Assembly: GCA_905147135.1 (NCBI GenBank)
Contig: LR990048.1
Span: 14,430,563-14,494,562, forward strand
From: Blastobasis lacticolella
Taxonomy: Eukaryota > Arthropoda > Insecta > Lepidoptera > Blastobasidae
Length of the DNA stretch: 64,000 bases
Direction: 5' to 3'
In this document: one piece after another, positions 1-12,800 of the stretch
Layout of the letters: each line of letters begins with the position of its first letter
How positions within the stretch are numbered: the first letter of the stretch is position 1
The notes under the pieces: model-generated
The model's database searches: none
What the model was told of the DNA's origin: nothing
What the model saw: the letters and a program-made list of their open reading frames with translations, nothing else
Position numbers and translations under genes: made by a program

Positions 1-538
1 CTCAATCTGCCTGTTTTCGGTAGCAAAATAGACTTAAAATTAGATACGATAGGAGCATGTGATATTATCAAACGTGCAAATAATTCAACGTCGTCGTAGC
101 TTAGTCGAGAAATCACTTAATTAGAAACTGCGATAGTCACACGATATCACACTATTGATATCCGACACGTGTCGCTTAGTCACTTTGTCCGGCAATCGAG
201 GGTTTGGCGCACGAATGGAGTACAGTGGAGTTTAGTGGAGTTGCAGTCGCGTGCTTTTCTAAAGGTACGCACCTATGCTTCAGTTCAGTCTTTACTTGAA
301 ACATCGTAACGCTTTACCATACCTAATTCAGTAATTCTTTCGTTTATTTACATAAAACGGGTAGGAGGAAACGTCCCACATAAATTCCAAAATATCAAAA
401 TGACTGCAACAATCGCTTATTCCATACAAAGTTCAGCAGACTATTTATAAGAAGAGGGAAACATGTAAAAAGGAGTCCATCGCCCACCAAACCCATCGAC
501 TGCTGCGTATAAAATGTTGTATTGCGTTCTATTTAGTG

Positions 539-582
539 TTTATTGCCCAGAACAACGAGTAAAGCACGTTCCGAGGTTTATT
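539..582 (-). terminator. Polyadenylation signals directly after the stop codon
   Basis: Minus-strand AATAAA hexamers lie at 582-577 and 544-539. The first starts only eight bases past the TAA at 592-590, so the predicted 3' UTR would be very short (tens of bases). This supports 823-590 as the true last exon. Whether either signal is used is inferred. Confidence 0.55.
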
Positions 583-589
583 GCTTATG

Positions 590-823
590 TTAGGAGCGCA
601 GTTGCGCGGGGCTCAGCACCAATTCGCCTTCGCCTGGGGTGGCAAATGATACGTTGCGGGGCGGAGGGCGTCTGGACCCAGTTCCAGGTGCCCCACTCGT
701 GCCAACCGCCCCGCCTGCTCCAGTGGAGCTCGGCGGGACGACCGGACTCGTCCCACTCGCCGCCGGCCCCGCCACCGCTGCTGCCGGCTCCGGCTTCTGC
801 TGTACCGCGATCTGGACAGCACC
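590..823 (-). CDS. Exon 7 (last coding exon) of the two-helix membrane protein gene
   Basis: The exon encodes 77 residues plus TAA, entered in phase 0 after the acceptor ATTCCAG at 830-824. It begins GAVQIAVQQKPEP. A low-complexity Ala/Gly/Pro/Ser/Thr linker follows, and it closes with a more specific basic and hydrophobic end (RRPPPRNVSFATPGEGELVL, then SPAQLRS). The end after the linker looks like the conserved part, perhaps a phosphorylation or binding motif, though that is inferred. Other reading frames through this GC-rich block are shadows. Confidence 0.7.
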   Translation of the reverse strand, partial: GAVQIAVQQKPEPAAAVAGPAASGTSPVVPPSSTGAGGAVGTSGAPGTGSRRPPPRNVSFATPGEGELVLSPAQLRS

Positions 824-3800
824 CTGGAATGACACGGTGATGATATTTAATCGATGCGGTAATGGACACGCAAGGATTATCAATATAATATTACTTTAAG
901 TACTTATACATATTTACAAAATGCTTATATGAACTAGGGATTGACGGAAGAGGTATATAGCGCGAATTTGGAAAACTGGCCCTTAAGAGGACGACCCAGA
1001 AAAACATTCACTGATCAGCTCAGTAATGTTTTCAAAAAGCTGGGGTCCGAAGTGGCAAAAATAAAAGGAGATTAAAAGAGTTGTGGATATTTGCGACGCT
1101 AGGGAGTTGTGTCAGGACAGAGCAAAGTGGCGGTTCATAGTCTCTGCCTACCCCACCTGTGGGACACAGGCGTGAGCTGAGCGTTAGCTGAAAGACTCGG
1201 GCCAGTCATGTTACATACTTTGATCTTGCTTATACTCGCAATAATGTTGTAGGAACGCTACCGACGTGCGTGACAACGTTGTATTAGTGCGGCTCGTTAG
1301 CCAGATCTAGTACGGAGTTATGGTCCCATCCGGCAGAAACCATGAAATTTGCCATGCATGTAGCACGATCGCTTTACGCCAGATAATATTTTTGCAGCTG
1401 TTTTAGTATGAAAACCGCTTACCATTTTGAAATAATATTGGCTGACATAAAGCGATCGTATCGAAGAAATTAAATAAATACAGATATAATAATTGTCTTA
1501 TTGGCTATTAAGCCCCGAGAACCTAACCAAAATCGATTAGGAATTTATGAAGTTGTAGACTGATTTGTAACTATCATTACAAAGTGAAACTTTTCTTGTA
1601 CTCGATGACGTAGGAAAGCCTACGGCGCCCTCACAGTCTAAAACTGTGTGAATGAACCTATCGATAGCAGTATCATCGCAGGGTGAGGATGAACCTGTAG
1701 AAAGCGAGCGGTGCCAACCTACCTGTTGCAAAAAAGGCGGCGCGGACCTCGGCGAGAGGTGCGGCCGGGGCGGCGCCGGCGTGTTGGTCCGGTACCGACG
1801 CATGCGCTCGTCCTCCTCCCCGCTGGAGAGGCTCGACACGTCGCAGGGTGAGGTGTCGAGGTAAGTTGTTTCCTAAACGTGCAGATGAACCAGTCGAAGG
1901 CGAGCGGTGCCAACCTACCTGTTGCAACAAAGGCGGCGCGGACCTCGGCGAGAGGTGCGGCCGGGGCGGCGCCGGCGTGTTGGTCCGGTACCGACGCATG
2001 CGCTCGTCCTCCTCCCCGCTGGAGAGGCTCGACACGTCGCAGGATGAGGTGTCGAGGCGGCGGGCTGGCGAGCACTGCGCGGGCCCCGCGCGGGGGCCGG
2101 CCAGCGGGAGTTGCTCGCCGTCGTAGCCGTCAAGTCTAAGGGGGTAAGGGTGGTCAAGTTATAGTGGTTATGAGTCGTTGGGTTGCGTACACCTACTTTA
2201 CCCCTACCTACCCTTACTTATAAACCTTTCTTTTTTTACTGAATTACTCAATTTATTGTTGAAAACCGCATTAAAATCTGTTGCGCAATTTAAAAGATCT
2301 AAGCATACAGATACATAGGGACAGACGGCGGGTGTGGCTACTTGGTTATATACTATGTATAGATTAGATCCCGTTTACAAAAGTCAATTTTGTCTTAGAC
2401 TATCAGAGAGGAGGTCCCGCGGGAGACATTACATTTTCATATTTTTTGTGAGCAGTTATATGGCTACCATCCTTTATAATAATTTCAATCTTGTGAGAGA
2501 CTATTGGACTAAATTTTCCTCTTTATTAGTTGCAAGTTTCATCATAGTGGTGGAGATCGAGGTGGTGAAGAGGTTATTGCTCCTCTACTGGACACCAAAC
2601 GACCAGTCCATCACAACACGACATCTCATTGACAAAAACGTATCAGGATATATTATATCGTTGGTTTCGTGCAACGCTGTTCCTGCAACAAAGCCGCAAC
2701 GGCGCTGACGTGGCAAAAGGGCCGTGTTATTTATTATGCACTAGGTAGGGAGAAATAGATAGCGATTTCGCGTTTCATATAATCAGTCACTTAATTTAAT
2801 CGAGTAAAAAACTAGCTCTAATGCTTATAAGCTTTTGGTCCATCTTAAAACTTCGTTTTGGAGAACAGTATCATACTTCAGGTTTGCAAAGCGTGAACTA
2901 TACAACCTGGAAAAGCTGCTCAGTTAAGATGAAAGGAAAGATACCTCGAAGTCAAAGTTCCAAAACATAGGTAGACCAAGTGTTGCATTCTAAGCCCCAT
3001 TAATGCAACACTCCAGCAAGTCGAAAACGGAAGCCGAAAGTAGAGAGAAATCTACCAGATTCTTCATGAGTCTCGTGGTGTAAGACCTCCTCCGGTCAAT
3101 TCTAGTGTCAATTTGCGAAAGGCTGCAGATGAAAACGTGACTAGCCGAGACAAGGGTCCAGCAGTACACTAATATAGGCTGATGATGATGGCTAGCCCAG
3201 ATTCAAATTACCTTCTGCTCTCCTTGTAGTTGTTCCGCCGCTGGCAGCACGGCTTTGCGAATACGCAGAACGCGATCCGCAGCAGGCAGCACGCGAGCCC
3301 CACCACGATGAGCGACGGGCCCACCAGCCGCAGCGCCGGCGTCTTGAAACCCTGGAAATTTATGTTACTTCGTACGATTCGGATGTGGAATGAGCTCCCC
3401 GCCACAGTGTTTTCTTAGAACATAGGATCGTTCAAGAGGTATATTAGAGGTTACCACTTTCCATCAGGTGGCCCGCATTTCTGTTTGTCCGCCGCATTAC
3501 ATAAAAAAGGTAGGTTAAGTAGGATACTAAGATGAAAGAGAAAGCAGTATCTATTTTGCGCCTTTTCGCGCTTATCGCGCACCGGAGCATACTTGTGCTA
3601 GCCGTGGAAGCCGTAGCATGAGTAATGCATTCCCCGTGTTAAAAAATGTTACTTAGGTCCCTGAGACCATTACTGCTACTTTTATACTTAGATACAGGCT
3701 AGTCAACTTAGATGCGGTTTTAAAGGGACATGAAACCTACCTAAATGTATACGAATCGTAGATTTTATGGTCGCTTATATGGTCGTTACCACATTCCAGG

Positions 3801-6800
3801 TGGATTCTCTGCTTGTTTTGGTTGAATATAGTATTTTGTTCTAGGACACGATCGAATTAAGTCTTAATTGGGAATGTGTCTTCTAATTACATGAATTAAC
3901 ACCTTATCTGTCTAGGGTCGCATCAAAGAGTTTGGCAAATTAGCAACTATTGTCCACTAGAGACATATCTAGCCGATAGATAGATATAAAGAAACTATTC
4001 ACGCGGACTTCTTAGAGAATAAATCAAACTGTAGAGACGCAATTGTTGCTTGACGGCAGAAGTAGATACCCAGACCAGACGGTATCAGGTTTTCTTTATT
4101 GTATAGCTCAGCATAGCTTGTTTTTGTGTATCTCATTTCTTAGCGGCTGATCTAGATACCTTATTCAGGATTGCAAGCGTCTGTTGCATTTATCTGCTTG
4201 CATACTCTAGGTTTGCATACCTACAGGAACAATTACCTAGTACGTTACCTTTGCTTGTGCCTGTTTGTTACTTGATAGAACTAGATACCTATCCAACTGA
4301 GCTCTATATACTTGAGAGACACTAGGGTAGCACAAAACTTTGGTTACTTACCTTGTCCCCAGTGCTGCCGTAATATACGAGGCCGAGCCCAAGCGGTACT
4401 ATTTCATGACTGATTGTACGGGGTACTTTATCCTCCTAGCCGGGAACATACCTTGTGTCTGTGTTACTAGCTACGCTATCCTATAAGCCAGAAGACTCAA
4501 TATCGTTTGGCAGCAAAACTAGATACCCATCCATCCAGAGAGAACCAGACGTTCCTGATTATCAGCTCAGGCCGTTTACCCTCAGTTGTGCCAGAGTCTT
4601 CTACTACTGCCGAGTCTACTACCAGTTACCTGCTTGCCAGAATCGGGGTTTCATAAAAGAACAGCTGTTGTTTGTGCCTGTTTGTTAATAAACCTTAGAT
4701 AAAGCTATGGTTACCTTGTCCCCGGTGCCAACGAAGTAAACGACAAGCGTGCCGAGCCCGGCATACAGCAGCCGCGCCACGCCCCACAGCTCGCTCGGGA
4801 TCCGCTCCCCGATCACTCCGATTCCGACGATGAGATGTAGAACATACCTTGTGGCTGTGATTGTACTAGACACCTTATCCTACAAGCCAGAATGCTCATT
4901 ATCGATTGGCGGCAAAACTAGATACCCATCTATCCGTAGAGAACCAGGCTTTTCTGATTATCAGCTGTCCTTAGCCTTGCCAGAGTCTTCTACTACTGCC
5001 GATTCTACTACCGGTTACCTGCTCGCCAGACTTTAGGGTGCCATAAAGGAACAGCTGTTGTCACCTTGTCCCCGGTGCCGACGAAGTACACGACGAGTCC
5101 AAGCGCGAGCGTGCCGAGCCCGGCATACAGTAGCCGCGCCACGCCCCATGGCTCGCCCGGGATCCGGTCCGCCGAGCAGTCCGACTCCGATGATGAGCCA
5201 TACGAGGCGTCGCGCACCTGGAATGTTGGAGGATGGATGGTCACTTTTGGTGGTATGCAAAGAGTAAAGTACATCCATTAGAGGAGCGCTATATGGCAAT
5301 TAGTAATTTTTAACATGAGGTGAGATATTGGAGGAGGACAACTTGTACTGCACTGTGTACTGTACTGTGAACTTGTACTGTGTTTGGCAAACTTATATAG
5401 GAGAAGTCAATATCATTTATATGAAGGAGGAACAGAGTTGGAAACAATACTGTGCCTCTACGGGACACCAGCGTTAATGATCAAGCTGTCGGAACAACAG
5501 CCGTCACCAACGGCTTTTATGCATCTGCTGGACAAAAAGCTAGTCATTTGTACAATCCCTCAGGAAGCCGATATATATGATCGTAACATCGACAGAAGAC
5601 CCCTATGCCAGACCCGATCGAACGATTTCGCCATGTCTAGGCCAACAGGCAGTGCCTCACCTTGACTCTCAACAGCTAAAGCCAAGCAGTATATTAAATA
5701 CACTAGAAGATCACTGGTTTTTAGAACTTTGTTGACAATAAGATGGATGTGACAACCTCCTGCTGATATGACGATGATATCGACAGCAGCAGGTCGTCGA
5801 CTGCTAGACATAGACAACTCCAGAGTTTTGGTGGACTGAAAGTCACAATACGCTTCAGACGCAATGACCCGTTGCATGTTCTAGAAGCTTCTACCAATTA
5901 TAGAAAGAACACCTTTCTATTGCGAGCAACTAATAATTTTAATGTTTTATCTAGGAGAATTGATCTTGATTTATTTAACACAAGTTGTGAGTCAGCGAGA
6001 AACCGCATACTAAAGTATTACTTGGATACGTTGTAGCTTTTTTCAAACTATATTATTAAGTAACTATTGTTATATTACTTTCGGGTATTGTAGGTATATT
6101 TTAGTTTAAGTTTGAATTTGTAATCTTAAAGACTGTTCGGAATGCTTAACATTTAGTTAAGTATGTATTAGTTTATCCAATTTTTATCAGTGGAAACCTG
6201 TAATTGGCTCTTTGCTGCTAGTGTTATTTTATATTGTAATAATTGCTGTTGGTTTTCCTTAAGTAAATAAAATAAAATAATAAAATAAAATAAATACCAA
6301 CTTTTTTGGAAGTTTGGAAGTAGCGCCAGTGACGAAAAAGATGAGGAGCGTTAGGCTAGCTTGGCAAGGGCATGGCAAAGTCATGTGACGAAGAAAGTGA
6401 GGAATATGAATGTGGACGGACACTTCAGTAGAGGCCGCCTGCCTAAGAAAATATAGATGGACTATATGAATGACGACATGCAGGTAAAAGGAATGACTAT
6501 CGAGATAACGAGTGATAGGGCTCAATACCTGAAAGAGACATACCTAGTAGACAGACAGACAGACAGGCCAAGTAGAGGCCGTCAGTATCAAAGTCAAATA
6601 ATTTAATTTAATTGAGGTTTTACATAAAACACTTATGAATGTCAGTCATAATCACAAAAAAAGCTATGCGGCACAGCATCGACGAGCCGGCGTGTGTTTG
6701 GCCTGGTGTGGGCCCGATGATGTTATGTGGTGTGGTGTGCGGTCTGTGAAGCCGCATATGGTTGAAAAGAAGCTTCAGATTCCCTTACCCGGTTGTTCCG

Positions 6801-9800
6801 ATGCCACTTCCTCTGGTCGCGGCGCGCTCCCGGGTGGTCGCCGAGCACGGAGCAGCGTCGCGCCGCGCCGCCCGCCGCACCGCCCTCGCCCACCGACAGC
6901 GCCGCCGCCTCCTGCCAGGCGGCGCGCCCCGCCGCACACTGGGGAGGTGAAGGTAGGTAAGGTTAGACATATAAAATAAATAAATATACAGAAGACCAAC
7001 AACGAGGCAGGCGTTAATATCATGGCTCCTGCGGATCTAGTCAAGATGCAAATTAATGACAGTCGCGAAACCCGTCAGTTACGTTCGGTCATACTACCCG
7101 CTAAACTGTTCTGTATTCAGAGGTCTTAAGGCATTCTGTCTGACGTAACAACCCTTACACAGGAGTTTCCGTACCGTACTGTCTTATCGTAATTTTGACA
7201 TCGTAAGCATTTTACCTCAATGCTTGTATTTCACGTACTTATTCTTTCGGTTCTTTCAACCTCGTCACAAATTGTATCAACCTTACCTAATATTTTAGTA
7301 TGAGTATTAACTGACGTCAATTCACATCGACCCCTGAGTCTAGTACATTTGGAGGCAGATGGGAATTATACGTTTAAACAAACATTGGGGTCAGATAGGA
7401 ATAAAAAAAAATTCGAATTTTACTTTATAAAATTGGAACCTATCTTCCCCCAAAATAATATTTTTTCATGGATTTATTGTGATACCTATATTAGGAAAAT
7501 CACTATCAGTAACGACAGCCTAAAAATACAAAATATTTAGTTCAATTTCTTTGTTGCACTTGCAAATTTAAAGTATACCTACGATGGAGTTCGACATACG
7601 ATTAAAATAATATAGGTACCTACAGACTATAGTCAACAACGACAACAGTTTCGCGATCTGTGATGGGTTAAGGCTCTATTTTAGAACCACTTGCATCGAG
7701 TCAAACGGTTTTCAGTTTTGATTATCGGCAAGAAAAAAAACAATATTTTTAAATTACATTGGCAACACCAAAAGCGGGTGGTTCAAAAATAGGGCAAATT
7801 GGTGTCAATGAATCAATAAGGCTTTTTGCACGGTTATGAAAAAGTGCTTACAATAGCGTTCTACAGCTCCTATTTGTCGCACGTCGCAACATTTTCGACA
7901 TATTGTACTCGTACCTAAAAGGCTAAAATGTTATATACGACCCAATAACGTTTCCGATAGGTAATAAGCCAACAGCTCCGCTTTACAAATTATGAAACGA
8001 GTCACGAATCCGATAGAACAGCGAGCGTATGGGCCGGCCAATAGCCACTGGCTTCTAGAGACCGGCCGTATATCATTCCGACTTAAATTCGCCCCAGCAT
8101 TCACATGCCAACACCTATAAAGCTTTATTTACGGCTTTTTTTCGTTGAACTGAGTTACTGTCATATCTATTACCTACCTACCACTTTATATGGTCCACTA
8201 TCCAAAGATTGTTCTTGGAAATTTTAAATTTTCTTTCATGTATTCAATGAAGACGTAGGTACTTAAGAAAGCCTTCGTACGTATTGCATTTAAGTTGACA
8301 GACAAAATAGTTGTTGTATATTTATTACGGTAGAAGTAAAATAATTACTCGGCATTTAATTCAGAAGGCAAAGTTGAACGGCATGAAAGCCTCGAGGTAT
8401 GATCTGTGTTTAGAAGTGCGTCCTTTTGGTTTATAAGGTTTACAATTTCAAATTATTATATAGAACATCCACTGATGATGATGACAAATACGAGTTTGCT
8501 TCGACAGAATTCCATTTGTATACTTTTGTAGTAAAAAAACATCTTGGCTCATAATGCCCCGGTTGTGCACTCGCGCGCGATGGCACGGGGTCCGCTTTGA
8601 CCATGATCCAGGAATTTGCAGATCAGGCAATTACAGTGGAGCGATTGCCATCTGACCTACGTGACCTTGCCGATCCTGCTCTTGTAATAAGAATGGAAAA
8701 ATACCGCACCGATAAATTTTCTCGTTAATAAGGCAACTCTCACACATTTCGGCTTTCCCGACAACGCCATTTTTCATGTCGATCCGCAAACGGGCGCCTC
8801 CAAAACCCTAAATATAGAATATATATGTATTACTCAATGCTAGTACAGACAGACAATCTCTCAGGAAGCTTGACAATATTATAATGTAATTCAAAATTGT
8901 TGCGATAGGGTTGTGATAATTAACAGCTAACTTGAAACTACCAAAAATGGATTAATAGCTTTAGTCCAACACTCATACTTTTTAAAAAAGGTTTACGTCT
9001 TTAGGTTTCTTATCGAATCAAAAATTAACTAATTACACTGGGTTCATTTCTTTTTCTTCACTCAGATGACCTAACGTCCTAAATATAGACGACCTGAGTG
9101 GTTCAGTTGGTCAACATGCCATGCAAAGGTTCTGGGTTCGATTCCCGGCCGGGCAGAAATTTAAATTATAAATTTAGTTTCTGTTACGGGTCTGGGTTTA
9201 TATTTAAGAAGTATATATTTAAAAAAATATATAAGTAGTTTATCAGTTTCCTGGCACCCATAACACAAGCTTTGCTTATTTTGGGGCTAGATGGGGCTGT
9301 GTGAATAGTCCAAGTATATTTATTTATTTATTTATGTGAAAATTCAGTTGCCAAGATAGCTTTCACTTTTTTAAAGTTATCAGTTCTCTCGAAGAGCCAA
9401 CCTACTGCCCTATCAGTCCTAACTCTACAATCCCCATGCTTAAGGGTACAGATGTCTAGCCGTGCCGCCCCCACCATACACGGGAAGGAGAGGCCGGCCC
9501 AAAAAGCGATGCCGAAGACCGAGCAAAGTTGACTAAGAAAAGCAGGAAGGCGGACCCCGGGCCCCCACGTGTTGCGCAACCGGGATATAACGCCAAGACG
9601 ATAATATGATGATGAGGTAAGAATCATATAATCTCCAAAACTACTCAACTGATTTAAAAACTTCTTTCATCAATAAAAAGCTTCGTAACCATACGCCACG
9701 TAGTTTTCTACAGTAACATAGGCTCTATTAAAAAAAATAGAGTGATCCCAACGGAAATTGCAATAATGTAAAACCTGACCTTGATTCTATGAAATACCTC

Positions 9801-12800
9801 CTTCCACTTCCGCGTAACAGCAATTCACCTGACTAAAGGTAGTTAACTCGCCTCATTTACGAAACCCCAAAGCTAAATGTGGATAGATAGACGCAACGAT
9901 AATGTCGCAACATATAATAGCATATTTCAAACCTATCCAAATTGGATCCAAGTCAAAGCCAATTAGGTATTTTTTCGTCTACTAATAATTATGAGCAAAA
10001 ATTAATGTAATTTTACATTACATATGGAGAATTTAGTTCAAGCTAACAAGTTAACTTGAACTAACTAACTAACTGGCCGTGTGGTGTCCGGCAGAGTAGA
10101 ATAGCACCAACCCCTTACACTCGTGGGTGTCGCACAAGACGACAAATGTTTTTGAGGCAAAAAATCTATAGTCTCCATAGGCTGGAAAATGGGCAGCAGC
10201 GTTTCCTATTATTATATTTATAACACTGCGATCTCCAACCCGCCTGCCAAGCGTGGAGATTATGGCAATAGCCTCCCCTTTTATGGGAGAGGCCCTAAGT
10301 CCTACAGTGGACTGTTATGGACTGTGATGATGAACGAGTTAACAGGAGCAAGTGGCTTGCTCCATCCAATGCATGAGCTTAGGGCAAGAGTACTCGCTTA
10401 TGTTAGCTAGAGGTCAGAGGTAGCTTTCTGCCAGGGTCCGCTTTCCTAATTACTTAATGTTTTCCGTTTTGCAATACTCACGTGGGTTTCATGGTGTAAG
10501 TACTTATTTTATAAATGTAACAACTATGTCAACCTCATCAATGCAATAAATACTATGAACTTGAACTTGAAATACTTTTCTTTCTTCACAACCCTTGGGG
10601 CTCTATTTTTTCGCCTCCAGTCAAACTTTTTCTTTTCCGGTTTTTATATTTTCAATATTTTTCAAAATGCATTGGTGGCTCCGGAACTTAACGGTTCAAA
10701 AGTAGGGCAGGGCAAATCAGCGCCATACAATTACATATATTGAACTACATACAAATATTGAACTTTCCACGACGAAAATACAAACTGAAAGTCTTTCCGG
10801 AAAGGCAAACCGGTTAAAAAATAGGGCCCTCGGTCTTCGAGGTTCTCGGGTCATTGGTAAAGCTTCGGTCATACAATTCTCGGGGCGAATGTATTCTCTG
10901 CCTCAATGTGATAGTTTCTTCACGCTGTTTTCACTCACCAACTATTTGGCAACGGTCGTGCGACGGGTGGTTTTGAGGTCTCCTATTGGTCTGGCGACGT
11001 CTGTCTGTACATAACACTAAAAAGTCATTGGTACAAGGGTAAACTATCGTCAAATACACGGCTCAAATACAATTTTCCATAAAACCTGTATTTGATTTTG
11101 CTGCACCATACTTATTATTTTTTCATTAATATAATGGATTGAAAAACGTACCAAATAACCCTCATTAACCGCATCAAAGTCTGCAGTGTAATTATCACTG
11201 TAAAAATATGAGACACCTTTTTTCTAAAATACATAAGTACTAGTTTTGCATGACAACGGGTGGCGTGCGCCGCGCCCTCCCCATAATTTATTTATGTGGC
11301 AACACTGGTGTAAATCAAGCCATTATAATTGCTCGGAATGGTATCGCCGTAACACAGCTTGTTACAGTGTTATCAATGGTCTCTGCTCCGTCCGTATTTC
11401 GTCTGAGGTAAGAGAAGTGTTACGTTCAAAAAAACAAGTTACGAGTGGGAGAAGCTTAAGTCAGCTTAAGTAATGCGCGTCTAAATTCAGAGGCAAAAAT
11501 AGTGAGAGCAAACTAAAGTTTAATGTATAGCTCATAGAATAAGAGCCATTTTTTGTATCACTCCTTTGAAAAGAGGAGAAATGGACCTTATTCTATGAGC
11601 AATACATTCCACTTTTACTTATAATCACACTTTTTGCTTCTGAATTTAGACAAGTATAGGCAAGTCCTACTAAAGACTACTGAACTGAGTACAAAAAGAG
11701 ACTACGCATTGAAAATACAAGGAGTATGGAAACTTTCGAGGTTAAAAATGAACGTACGCACTCGTTTTATAAATATTTTTCTAGTAATATGACCCAGCTA
11801 TATTCAAAGTAATAGTTATACCACCTGCAAAAGATTATCATTACAAACCTATTCGACATGACCTTTGTGTAATTTTTATACTTTCCTTGCGCGAACCCGT
11901 CCGTATGGGTTCTTGGGAATCTCTGCTATAATAATATTAAAATAAATACAAATAAATCTTTGGGAGGAAATTCTCTAAATTATACCGAAAACTGTTAAAA
12001 ATGCGTTACGTAGTTTAGACGGCGTATGTGGAGAAACTGAAAAAACAGTGACTTTTCCAAAGACTTCTACTTACTTATATTATAAATCAATCTGAACGAC
12101 TTCGCCATTTTCTACTCGACTACGACTATCCCCCAATCTCGTCTTATAATCTTTCGTTAGAGATTTCGATTATATCAGCCTCCATTAAAGTTTATTTGTA
12201 CAGAAAGCAGAGCTACAAGTTCACATCAGCAATCAGGCGAGGCAACGCAGCCCCTGTGGGACAGGAAACAATTTTTAATATAATGTAAAGCGCTATTTGG
12301 GTCACCCGGGCCAGGGTTGGCCATCGAAGGCTGCCGGCTCTTGTTAAAAAGGTTTTACGTGCTCCTTATTGGGTAATGTTACCCTAATGAAGAGGTGGTT
12401 TGTGATGTTGACAGTAATTAAGTACTCGTGTATAAAATTTGTGGTTTAATTATCGATCGAATTTATTTTATTTTTAACTAGATTTTGCTTGATAGCTTCA
12501 TCATCATCACAGCCCGTAACAGTCCACTGCAGGACTTAGGGCATCTCCCACGAAAGGGGAGGTTATTGCCATAATCTCCTCGCTCGGCAGGCGGGTTGAT
12601 CAGATCGCAGTGTTTAAATGTAACTTATAAATATATACTTATTGTACACATAATACCCAGACCCGTATCAGAGTAAATACTCATTATATCAATTTCTCCT
12701 CCTGGGACCTCTGCGTGGCAGACAGGCATGTTAGCTAACTGAACCACTCAGTCAAGGCTAGGTTAAAGGTTTAGGTTTCATTGATGGGACCTATCAATGA

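Larger units (their letters stand above)
4447..5217 (-). repeat. About 400-bp tandem array carrying exon 4 and decayed copies
   Basis: The phrase ACATACCTTGTG(G/T)CTGTG marks unit ends at 4447 and 4848, a period of about 401. Both units contain GCAAAACTAGATACCCATC, AGAGAACCAG, TCTGATTATCAGCT and AGTCTTCTACTACTGCCGA, followed by an exon-4-like block. A more diverged unit precedes them (about 4050-4446). Only the unit at about 4848-5217 has an intact exon. The duplication lies in intron 4, on the 3' side in transcript terms. Confidence 0.75.

Noticed and set aside
590..899. Long plus-strand open frames over the last exon (514-840, 639-899)
   Set aside because: They are shadows of a GC-rich minus-strand exon that has an acceptor, a phase-matched frame, a stop and a poly(A) signal.
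1652..2157. Separate genes in plus frames over exon 6 and its copy
   Set aside because: Both strands are open because of GC content. Only the minus frame fits the splice sites and neighbouring exons.
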